Below, one piece after another: positions 1 through 5,476 of a stretch of 6,618 bases of DNA. This stretch comes from CAZFVY01 sp964522665 (GTDB lineage Bacteria > Verrucomicrobiota > Verrucomicrobiia > Limisphaerales > CAZFVY01). Each line of letters starts with the position of its first letter. Position 1 is the stretch's first letter. A program made the position numbers and the translations under genes. Below the pieces are notes generated by a model, which ran no database searches, was not told the origin of the DNA, and saw nothing but the letters and a program-made list of their open reading frames with translations. The stretch spans positions 1-6,618 of the forward strand of contig CAZFVY010000183.1 of the NCBI GenBank assembly GCA_964522665.1, written 5' to 3'.

Positions 1-61
1 TAAAGGATCTGTGACCGAGGAACAACGAAGTCGCCGTGCCATTTCTGGCAAAACCCTTCGG

Positions 62-163
62 GCTGAGGGCCTTTTGGCTCACGGCTTTGTCGCTCATCGC
101 TTACAGGTCCTAGTGGACCTGAGCGCGACTCACTCCGCGCCGCAATCCAAAATTCCTCTCAGC
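62..163. repeat. Imperfect palindromic (REP/MITE-like) element
   Basis: The outer arms 62-85 and 139-163 are complementary at about 19 of 24 positions, with one bulged base (157). They pair GCTGAG with CTCAGC, TTTTGG with CCAAAA and CGGC with GCCG. Inside is a second hairpin: TCGC (97-100) pairs with GCGA (125-128), and CAGGTCC (104-110) pairs perfectly with GGACCTG (115-121) around a TAGT loop. The whole can fold into one long hairpin of about 100 bases. There is no transposase and no convincing coding frame. A dispersed repetitive extragenic palindrome or a small non-autonomous element fits best; a structured RNA is possible. The inverted repeat is seen directly. Dispersal in the genome is inference, because only one copy lies in this window. 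Confidence 0.55.
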
Positions 164-309
164 AGCAATGTCCATAGTTTTTTAACGGGCTGTAAAGCTT
201 CCGGTAGCCGCCATGCCGGGGAATCAATTTCTCGTCCATGCGAGTCCTCGCGGTCAATCTACGGCTAGGGTAGCGGTGAAATGCGGCGTGGCAAATTCAG
301 AATCGGCGC
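164..309. other. Non-coding stretch upstream of the ilvB promoter
   Basis: No coding region or RNA gene is supported here. The short GTG-started frame at 11-268 has low-complexity Ser/Arg-rich content and no family resemblance. The only curiosity is a 16-base exact match (270-285) to the universally conserved 16S rRNA motif GTAGCGGTGAAATGCG, whose flanks do not continue as rRNA. Confidence 0.5.
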
Positions 310-338
310 TTGACCGGCGCGGGCACGGCGCTTAGGAT
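310..338 (+). promoter_or_regulatory. Sigma-70-type promoter of the ilvB leader
   Basis: A -35 box TTGACC (310-315; 5 of 6 to consensus) is followed by a 17-base spacer and a -10 box TAGGAT (333-338; 4 of 6). This is the best-spaced sigma-70 promoter I found in the window. It predicts a transcription start around 344-347, at or next to the leader-peptide ATG (346). The leader peptide would then be translated from a leaderless mRNA. The AGGA at 334-337 would make a Shine-Dalgarno with 8-base spacing only if transcription began further upstream. Confidence 0.65.
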
Positions 339-345
339 GGCCGGG

Positions 346-423
346 ATGATAGGAAATGCGCGTCAAGTTCGTCTCCTGGCCGTCGTCGTAGTAGGCGACG
401 CTGCCGGGGGTTGTCGCGCTTGA
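346..423 (+). CDS. ilvB leader peptide (attenuator peptide), 25 codons
   Basis: A short open frame (ATG 346-348, TGA 421-423) encodes a 25-residue peptide with the core LLAVVVVG. CTC-CTG encode Leu10-Leu11 and GTC-GTC-GTA-GTA encode Val13-Val16; Ile2 and Val8 add two more branched-chain residues. A run of Val/Leu codons upstream of acetolactate synthase is the hallmark of leader peptides such as E. coli ivbL and ilvL, in which scarce Val- or Leu-tRNA stalls the ribosome. The stop codon lies 14 bases before the terminator hairpin. An in-frame ATG at 337 would add three residues, but it lies inside the -10 box, so 346 is preferred. The peptide itself probably has no function; its translation is the sensor. 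Too short for routine gene finders. Confidence rests on composition, position and the matching RNA structures. Confidence 0.8.
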   Translation: MIGNARQVRLLAVVVVGDAAGGCRA

Positions 424-473
424 GATCACTTTTCAAGAACCCACGGCTGGCACCGGTCGTGGGTTTTTTATTT
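373..473 (+). promoter_or_regulatory. Ribosome-mediated transcription attenuator of ilvB
   Basis: Three mutually exclusive pairings can be drawn. Protector (1:2): 373-380 CTCCTGGC with 403-410 (two G-U pairs), continuing as 381-385 CGTCG with 396-400 CGACG across a 2-base bulge (401-402). Antiterminator (2:3): 403-412 with 438-447, nine pairs and one G-A mismatch at 407/443. Terminator (3:4): 438-449 with 454-465. Predicted behaviour: when Leu/Val-tRNA is short, the ribosome stalls on codons at 373-393, frees 403-412, and the antiterminator lets polymerase reach ilvB. When amino acids are ample, the ribosome reaches the stop at 421 and covers 403-412, so the terminator forms. The pairings are seen in the sequence; the regulation is inference from the enterobacterial paradigm. 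Confidence 0.78.
438..473 (+). terminator. Intrinsic terminator in the ilvB leader
   Basis: Twelve base pairs (438-449 with 454-465, two of them G-U) close a GCAC tetraloop and run into the U-tract TTTTTTATTT (464-473). The hairpin ends only 37 bases before the ilvB ATG. No upstream gene needs terminating except the leader peptide, and there is little room for another promoter, so it most likely acts as the conditional terminator of the attenuator. Confidence 0.85.
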
Positions 474-510
474 GGCCCGGACCACCCTGCCGCAAACCCC
501 AAGCAAAAGT

Positions 511-2379
511 ATGAGCCAAACCACTGAAGCAAAAGACGCCAAATCCCAAGCCACGCCCGAGCGGAGCGACGTCGGTCCCTCGATGCTCGGCTGCGAAATC
601 CTGGTCGCGGCGCTGGAACGGGAAGGCGTGGACACGATCTTCGCCTATCCGGGCGGCGCGAGCATGGAAATCCATCAGGCGCTGACGAAGTCCAAGAAGA
701 TTCGCACGGTTCTGCCGCGGCACGAACAGGGTGGCGCGTTCGCCGCCGCCGCGTACGCGCGGGCTTCGGGCAAAGCGGGCGTTTGCATGGCCACCAGCGG
801 CCCGGGCGCGACGAATTTGATGACCGGCATCGCGGACGCCTACATGGATTCAACTCCGCTGGTGACGGTCACGGGCCAGGTCCCGCAGGCGATGATCGGC
901 AAGGGCGCGTTTCAGGAAACGGATTTCTTCGGCATGACGTTACCGGTGGTCAAGCACAGTTACATGGTGACCGACATCAACGACATCCCGCGGATCATCA
1001 AAGAGGCTTTTTACATCGCGACGACCGGCCGGCCCGGCCCGGTGGTGGTCGATATCCCGAAGAATATCCAACAGAAGCGCGCGCATCCGGTGTTTCCGAA
1101 GGAAATCCATCTGCGCGGCTATAACCCCGACCAGAAGGCGAGCGATTTGTCGCTGAACGAAATCATCGGGTTAATCGAGAAATCCGAGCGCCCGTTGCTT
1201 TACGTCGGCGGCGGCATCATCACGAGCAACGCGTCCGAGGAATTGCGGCATTTTGTCGAGGCGACCCAAATCCCGGTGACTTCGACGATCATGGGTTGCG
1301 GCGCGTTTCCGGAAACGCATCCGCTCTCGTTGCGCTGGCTCGGGATGCACGGCACGCCGTACGCCAATTGGGCGGTGAACGGCGAGTTGCTCAAAGAGGG
1401 CGATCATGTCCGGCAAGTGGCGCCGGGCGCCGATCTGTTGCTCGCTTTCGGCGTGCGGTTCGATGATCGCGTGACCGGCAACGTCCAGAAATTCTGCGAA
1501 CACGGCACGATCGTCCATATCGACATCGACGCGTCCGAGATCAACAAGAATAAGCCGGCGCATCTGCCGATCGTGAGCGACATCCGTTACGCGCTGCACA
1601 AGCTCAACGGGATGATCAAGGCGCGCCCGATCGCCAAGAAATTCGACGCGTGGCATCGCCAAATCGAGGCGTGGAAGGCCAAGGCGCCGATCAAGTATCG
1701 CGTGACCGACGAAGTGCTGCGCTCGAAGTACTTGCACGATTTCCTGGGCGGCGACGCGACCGAGGTCATCATGCCGCAGTACGTGGTGGAGTTGTTGTAC
1801 GAATTGACCAAGGGCGAAGCGATTTTGACGACGGGCGTCGGTCAGCATCAGATGTGGGCCGGGCAGTATTACCGTTTCAAACACCCGCGCCAATTATTGA
1901 CCAGCGCGGGGCTGGGGGCGATGGGTTTCGGCTACCCGGCGGCGTTGGGCGCGAAAGTGGCCCGACCAGACATGCAAGTCGTCGATATCGACGGCGACGG
2001 CTCGTTCCTGATGAACATTCAGGAGTTGGCCACGGCGCACATCGAGAATATCGCCGCCAAGGCGTTGGTGCTCAATAATCAGCATCTGGGAATGGTGGTG
2101 CAGTGGGAGGATAATTTTTACGCCGGCAACCGCGGCCATACTTACCTTGGCGACCCGAAGAATGAGCGGCAAATCTATCCCGACTTCGTGGGCATCGCCC
2201 GGAGCTTCAACGTTCCGGCCGAACGCGTCATTTTTAAGAAAGACCTGCGCGCCGCGATGCAACGGATGCTCGACTCGAAGGAGCCTTACGTGCTGGACGT
2301 GGTGGTGCCGTACACCGCCCATGTGCTGCCGTTCATCCCGGCGGGCCGGACGGTCGCGGAGATGATTTACGAGAAGTGA
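511..2379 (+). CDS. ilvB: Acetolactate synthase (acetohydroxyacid synthase), large catalytic subunit
   Basis: Condenses two pyruvates to 2-acetolactate, or pyruvate plus 2-oxobutyrate to 2-aceto-2-hydroxybutyrate. This is the first common step to valine, leucine and isoleucine, and it is cytoplasmic and ThDP-, FAD- and Mg-dependent. The 622 residues show the usual order: N-terminal pyrimidine-binding domain with catalytic Glu72 (in PRHEQGG) and the TGQVP motif (121-125); central FAD-associated domain with RFDDRVTG (316-323); C-terminal pyrophosphate-binding domain with GDGS (495-498; Asp496) and NN (522-523) as Mg/ThDP ligands; and QW at 531-532, matching the herbicide-site Trp of plant enzymes. 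It appears longer than the E. coli enzymes through insertions near 290-305 and 395-420 and a ~25-residue leading tail. ATG 511 is chosen because the upstream in-frame TTG (472) lies in the terminator U-tract. No clear Shine-Dalgarno. No regulatory-subunit gene (ilvN/ilvH) follows. Probably controlled by the leader attenuator. Confidence 0.97.
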   Translation: MSQTTEAKDAKSQATPERSDVGPSMLGCEILVAALEREGVDTIFAYPGGASMEIHQALTKSKKIRTVLPRHEQGGAFAAAAYARASGKAGVCMATSGPGATNLMTGIADAYMDSTPLVTVTGQVPQAMIGKGAFQETDFFGMTLPVVKHSYMVTDINDIPRIIKEAFYIATTGRPGPVVVDIPKNIQQKRAHPVFPKEIHLRGYNPDQKASDLSLNEIIGLIEKSERPLLYVGGGIITSNASEELRHFVEATQIPVTSTIMGCGAFPETHPLSLRWLGMHGTPYANWAVNGELLKEGDHVRQVAPGADLLLAFGVRFDDRVTGNVQKFCEHGTIVHIDIDASEINKNKPAHLPIVSDIRYALHKLNGMIKARPIAKKFDAWHRQIEAWKAKAPIKYRVTDEVLRSKYLHDFLGGDATEVIMPQYVVELLYELTKGEAILTTGVGQHQMWAGQYYRFKHPRQLLTSAGLGAMGFGYPAALGAKVARPDMQVVDIDGDGSFLMNIQELATAHIENIAAKALVLNNQHLGMVVQWEDNFYAGNRGHTYLGDPKNERQIYPDFVGIARSFNVPAERVIFKKDLRAAMQRMLDSKEPYVLDVVVPYTAHVLPFIPAGRTVAEMIYEK

Positions 2380-2386
2380 GGCGCGC

Positions 2387-2414
2387 TTGCGAGCCGGCGA
2401 ACATTTGCTACTGT
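2387..2414 (+). promoter_or_regulatory. Possible weak promoter for the secreted LamG-like protein
   Basis: A poor sigma-70 match, TTGCGA (2387-2392), 16 bases, then TACTGT (2409-2414), lies in the 39-base gap after ilvB. It would start transcription on or near the tandem ATG-ATG of the next gene, again giving a leaderless message. Read-through from ilvB is an equally good explanation. Confidence 0.25.
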
Positions 2415-2418
2415 CAGT

Positions 2419-3474
2419 ATGATGTTGCGCTGGATTTACGGGCTGGCCGTCGGCTTGGTGGCATGGGAATGCGCGGGCGCGGAACACTGGTTTGACCTGA
2501 GCGAGGCGCCAACCAATGCGCCGCCGCCTGGCTTCCGCAGCGCCGTGGTCGGCGCGGGCAAACCTGGTCGCTGGGAGGTCATCCTCGACGAAGTGCCATC
2601 GGTCATCGCGCCCAACACGCCGAACGCCCGGAGTCCGCGGCGCAGCGTCATCGCGCAACTCTCGAGCGACATTACTGACGAACATTTCCCGGTGCTGGTT
2701 TACGACGACGAGGTTTACGGGGATTTCACGTTTACGACCCGGTTTAAGATCGCCGGCGGCGCGCTGGAGCAAATGGCGGGGATCGTCTTCCGTTACCAGG
2801 ATGAGAGGAACTTTTACGTGCTGCGCGCGAGCGCGTTGGACAACACGGTGCGCTTCTACGAGGTCGTCAATGGCCTGCGCGGCATCCTCTACGGGCCGAA
2901 GGTGGAAATCGCCAAAGGGGTCTGGCAGGAGCTTTCGGTCGAATGCCAGGGCAACCAGATTCATTGCCGGCTGAACGGAGCCGAGATCATCCCCGCGCTG
3001 GAGAACAGTTCGTTTCTGACTGGTAAGATTGGCTTCTGGACGAAATCTGACTCCATCAGCTATTTCACTGACGCCCGCGTGAACTACGTACCGCGCGAGA
3101 CCTTGGCCAAGAAACTGGTGAAGGACATTCTCATCAAACACCCCCGTCTGCGCGGAGTCGAAATCTTCGCGGACACGCCCAAGCACAGCGGCACGCAAGT
3201 TATTGCCAGCACGGACAATGCGACGCTCGGGAAGGCCGCCGAAGACGTCGAGTTAAACGTGATCGCGAAGGATGTTTCCTTTTTTGGCAAAGGGAAGGAA
3301 AACATCGTGATCACGATGCCGCTGCACGATCGCAACGGCGAAGCCATCGCGGCCGTGCGGGTGGAAATGAAGCCGTTTGTCGGTCAGACCGAACAAAACG
3401 CGGTCGCCCGGGCGTTACCTTTCGTTAAAGAGATGGAGGAACGGGTCGGGACCGCCAAGGATTTGTTCGAGTAA
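2419..3474 (+). CDS. Secreted LamG/DUF1080-like protein with a Cache-like C-terminal domain
   Basis: A 351-residue exported protein of unknown exact role. Residues 1-21 form a Sec signal peptide, with cleavage expected after CAGA; the Cys has no lipobox, so it is probably not a lipoprotein. Residues ~85-225 look like a concanavalin/LamG fold of the DUF1080 (3-keto-disaccharide hydrolase-like) type: strands FTFTTRFKI, GIVFRYQDERNFYVLRA, WQELSVECQGNQIHCRLNG and GKIGFWTKSDS. Such domains often bind or cleave glycans. Residues ~228-345 resemble a Cache/PDC-type ligand sensor (GVEIFADT, QVIASTDN, LHDRNGEAIAAVRVEMKPF), but no membrane helix or signalling module follows. Tandem ATGs at 2419 and 2422 are both possible starts; neither has a clear Shine-Dalgarno. 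It follows ilvB by 39 bases without an obvious functional link. The signal peptide and jelly-roll-like half are fairly secure; the Cache call is tentative. Confidence 0.8.
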   Translation: MMLRWIYGLAVGLVAWECAGAEHWFDLSEAPTNAPPPGFRSAVVGAGKPGRWEVILDEVPSVIAPNTPNARSPRRSVIAQLSSDITDEHFPVLVYDDEVYGDFTFTTRFKIAGGALEQMAGIVFRYQDERNFYVLRASALDNTVRFYEVVNGLRGILYGPKVEIAKGVWQELSVECQGNQIHCRLNGAEIIPALENSSFLTGKIGFWTKSDSISYFTDARVNYVPRETLAKKLVKDILIKHPRLRGVEIFADTPKHSGTQVIASTDNATLGKAAEDVELNVIAKDVSFFGKGKENIVITMPLHDRNGEAIAAVRVEMKPFVGQTEQNAVARALPFVKEMEERVGTAKDLFE

Positions 3475-3800
3475 ACTGCGGTCACGCCCGGCTCTGGAGC
3501 GTTCCGCGACTCTTCTTCGACCGACGCCAGTCCCGAGGGCACGTCGCGCGCTCTCAAATCTGAGAAATCATTTTTGAAAATAATCAACGGCGTGGGGCAA
3601 ATCCACTGCAAATTCGAGAAATGGCGCCACCTGACGTTTTGACGATCGACCGACTTTGAGCCGAGCTGACCCGGCGTTTCGCGTTGGACGCCAGGCGCCT
3701 GCGCCGGTTTCGAGGCCTGTGCTTCAAAATACCACTCGGCGACGAGCGCTTTTTTAGCAAGTGAGCTGGTTTCGGCGAGCTAGTTGCTAAATGAGGGAAT
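3475..3800. other. Intergenic region with structured DNA
   Basis: No gene is supported in this 326-base gap. It contains a nested inverted repeat at 3671-3707 (CCGGCG with CGCCGG, enclosing GCGT-TGG-ACGC) and a weak 4-bp hairpin with a GCGA tetraloop followed by six T (3735-3755), which could be a poor terminator for the upstream gene. A longer hairpin just before the next gene is listed separately. I found no convincing promoter, although one for the next gene would be expected here. Confidence 0.45.
3753..3791 (+). promoter_or_regulatory. Hairpin abutting the gmhB ribosome-binding site
   Basis: Perfect 8-bp arms TTTAGCAA (3753-3760) and TTGCTAAA (3784-3791) enclose a second 4-bp stem AGCT/AGCT (3764-3767 with 3778-3781). 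The structure ends one base before the GAGGG Shine-Dalgarno (3793-3797) of the next gene. The T-run lies on the 5' side and none follows, so it is not an intrinsic terminator. It could be an operator or a 5'-UTR structure that affects translation or mRNA stability. The pairing is clear; the function is unknown. Confidence 0.5.
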
Positions 3801-4352
3801 ATGAAGCTTGCCGTATTTCTCGAACGTGATGGGATCTTGAATCTGCCGCGGGTGGATCGGCATCAGCAAATCCCGCCGTTGACCTGCAACGACGTCGTTT
3901 TAAATGAGGAGGCAATCGAACCGTTGCGTGAGCTTAAGGCGGCCGGGTTCTTGTTGATTGTCATTACGAACCAGCCGGGGCTTTCGCGCGGCTATCAATC
4001 GCGGCGCGAGTTGGATTCCATGCATCAACTGCTCAAGCAGCGCTTCGCGCTGGACGACATCCTGACCTGCCCGCACGACGAAGCCGATCATTGCCCCTGC
4101 CGCAAGCCGAAGGCGGGCTTACTGTTTGAAGCGACGTTCAAATGGCACTTGGATTTGGACCACTCGTTCGTCGTCAGCGACAAATGGCAGGACGCGCAGG
4201 CGGCGCACCTTGCCGGCTGCACCTCGATCCTGGTGAAATCCCAGTGGAACGGAGGCGGCCATCACGACTTCATTTTGAGCAGTCTCTCCGAGTTGGCCGC
4301 CAAGATTCGCCAGATTCAAACGCCAGGCTGCCTGGTGATGAATCACCTCTAG
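3801..4352 (+). CDS. gmhB: GmhB-like HAD phosphatase (D,D-heptose 1,7-bisphosphate phosphatase family), altered nucleophile
   Basis: A 183-residue cytoplasmic protein, about the usual length of the histidinol-phosphatase/GmhB branch of the HAD superfamily. GmhB removes the C7 phosphate of D-glycero-D-manno-heptose 1,7-bisphosphate on the way to ADP-heptose for LPS core. Visible: motif I FLERDG (6-11), motif II VITNQPGLSRG (54-64; Thr56), the GmhB-type zinc loop with Cys90, His92, Cys98 and Cys100, motif III RKPK (101-104; Lys102) and motif IV SDKWQD (126-131; Asp127, Asp131). The family's nucleophile is the first Asp of DxD (FLDRDG); here it is Glu8 (GAA), with Asp10 kept, so activity may be reduced, altered or lost. 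The ATG follows GAGGG (3793-3797) at short spacing. It converges on the minus-strand barrel gene with a 28-base gap and no clear terminator. Family assignment is strong; the substrate is inferred. Confidence 0.85.
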   Translation: MKLAVFLERDGILNLPRVDRHQQIPPLTCNDVVLNEEAIEPLRELKAAGFLLIVITNQPGLSRGYQSRRELDSMHQLLKQRFALDDILTCPHDEADHCPCRKPKAGLLFEATFKWHLDLDHSFVVSDKWQDAQAAHLAGCTSILVKSQWNGGGHHDFILSSLSELAAKIRQIQTPGCLVMNHL

Positions 4353-4380
4353 CGCCTGATTGCAGAAATAAGGTCCTACG

Positions 4381-5376
4381 TCAGAATTTGAAGCCCAGCG
4401 AGGAGCGAATCTGCAGATCGTTCGGGCGGACGCCGAGCGGGGGTTCGGCCTCGTAATCATCACTCATCGTCAGGTTCAGCGTCCACTTGTCCAGCAACGG
4501 GTACGCGGCGTTCAACTCCACGTGGGTCCGATAATCGGCGAAATTTGAAACGTTTGGCGCAAACGAGAACTTCTCGGTCAAGGTGATTTTTGGCGGGATG
4601 CGCCAGGTCATGTTTTGTCCAAAGCGGATCGAGACCTCGGTTTTTTTAGGTGGAACGGTCCGAATGTAGTGGAACTCTTGATATTGCGCGCCACCTTCAA
4701 GATTGATTACCATCGCGTCGGCCTTTCCGAAGACATGCCCGCGGTCGAAGACCTTGTAACCCATGCCGGCGCCTTCCTGGTAGCGGAGTTCCAGCTTGTT
4801 GACCTCGTCAAAACCAGCGGAGCCGAGATTATAGACGTAGAGCTTCTTGCCGGAGCCAAGGTCCACGTCGGTCTTCAAGCTGCCCTCCATTCGATTGGCC
4901 GCCAGCACGCCATCGGTTTTGCCGTAGGCGGCGCTGAAGTCGGCGGTGTCGCGCACCCGCCCGATGGTGTGAACCAATTGCGCCTGACCGTGATACATTT
5001 CGGTATGCGTGGTGCCGTACCCGAGGTCGGCGCCCATCTGCAAGGAACCGTGCAGGTTCGTGGAGACGTAGCGCTTCCAAAAGGAGGGCGGTGGCGGCGG
5101 TGGTGTCGCGACTTTGGCGACTACCTTGGCCGGCGCCGGCGCGGCGGCGGGCGGAGCGCTCGCTTTGTCCGCCGGGGGCTTCTCCTCCCGTTCAATGGCC
5201 GCCACGGGAAGGACCAGACGGCCCAAGGTGGCGTTGGTCAATACGACTTGGCCGGCGTCGCGTGAAATGACTGTGCCGGTCAACCGGTCGCCGTTTTTCA
5301 GATGGAGTATGAGGGCGTCAGCCGCCCCCGCGGCGCCAGCCGCCGCCAGACAGGCGACGGCGACGGCGAGCAGCAT
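4381..5376 (-). CDS. DUF481-like outer-membrane beta-barrel protein
   Basis: A 331-residue exported protein. Residues 1-18 are a signal peptide (MLLAVAVACL, ending AAGA). Residues ~20-63 form a small beta module (LHLKNGDRLTGTVISRD, LVLPVAAIERE) often seen before DUF481 domains. Residues ~64-98 are an Ala/Pro-rich linker with six consecutive prolines. Residues ~105-331 alternate amphipathic strands rich in Tyr, Gly and aromatics (GADLGYG, LRYQEGAGMGYKVF, GGAQYQEFHY, DYRTHVELNAAYPL) and end in a C-terminal Phe, as expected for barrel insertion. Members are called salt-induced outer-membrane proteins; their cargo is unknown. The start at 5376 is chosen for its clean signal peptide; an in-frame ATG at 5475, one base after the upstream stop, would add 33 Arg-rich residues that spoil it. 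Probably cotranscribed with the exported gene upstream. The barrel call is good; the function is unknown. Confidence 0.82.
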   Translation of the reverse strand: MLLAVAVACLAAAGAAGAADALILHLKNGDRLTGTVISRDAGQVVLTNATLGRLVLPVAAIEREEKPPADKASAPPAAAPAPAKVVAKVATPPPPPPSFWKRYVSTNLHGSLQMGADLGYGTTHTEMYHGQAQLVHTIGRVRDTADFSAAYGKTDGVLAANRMEGSLKTDVDLGSGKKLYVYNLGSAGFDEVNKLELRYQEGAGMGYKVFDRGHVFGKADAMVINLEGGAQYQEFHYIRTVPPKKTEVSIRFGQNMTWRIPPKITLTEKFSFAPNVSNFADYRTHVELNAAYPLLDKWTLNLTMSDDYEAEPPLGVRPNDLQIRSSLGFKF

Positions 5377-5476
5377 TCGTTTGGCCGGTGGGCGCGCGCA
5401 AAACGGACGACCGGCGTGAGGGTGGCGACAAGCGGAAGCACGTGCCACGAACAAGAGGTATCGAACCAGCCACATT
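5377..5476 (-). other. Gap with alternative coupled start, possible repeat remnant
   Basis: Between the two minus-strand genes lies 100 bp that stays open in the frame of the barrel gene. The upstream TAA (5479-5477) is followed after one base by ATG (5475-5473), a layout typical of translational coupling, but the residues it would add (VARASACRHPHAGR-like) are Arg/His/Ala-rich and look like translated intergenic repeat. An 8-bp palindrome GCACGTGC (5438-5445) lies within. Whether it is coding is unresolved. Confidence 0.4.

Noticed and set aside
11..268. GTG-started 85-codon open frame at the left end
   Set aside because: It runs through the palindromic element, has Ser/Arg-rich low-complexity content, and has no recognisable motif.
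164..300. Fragment of a 16S rRNA gene suggested by GTAGCGGTGAAATGCG and GGCTGTAAAGCTT
   Set aside because: The two matches are ~80 bases apart instead of ~260, and the flanking sequence does not align with rRNA.
446..465. T-box-like TGGCACCG in the terminator
   Set aside because: T-boxes carry AGGGTGGNACCGCG upstream of, and partly within, the terminator, plus a specifier stem. Here the match is short and lies at the terminator apex, no stem I or AG-bulge is visible, and the leader-peptide model explains the region better.
472..510. Upstream TTG start for ilvB adding 13 residues
   Set aside because: The TTG falls in the U-tract of the terminator with no Shine-Dalgarno; ATG 511 is a more natural start.
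1894..3198. Long open frame of 434 codons on the minus strand, antisense to ilvB and the secreted protein
   Set aside because: It crosses two well-supported genes and their intergenic gap, is rich in Arg/His/Val/Asp as antisense frames of GC-rich genes are, and shows no domain. It is a codon-bias shadow.
3735..3755. Intrinsic terminator after the secreted protein
   Set aside because: The stem has only four base pairs and is separated from the T-run by three bases; too weak to call, although a GNRA loop is present.
4615..5265. 216-codon plus-strand open frame opposite the barrel gene
   Set aside because: The minus-strand frame has a signal peptide, barrel strands and a terminal Phe; the plus-strand frame has no coherent domain.
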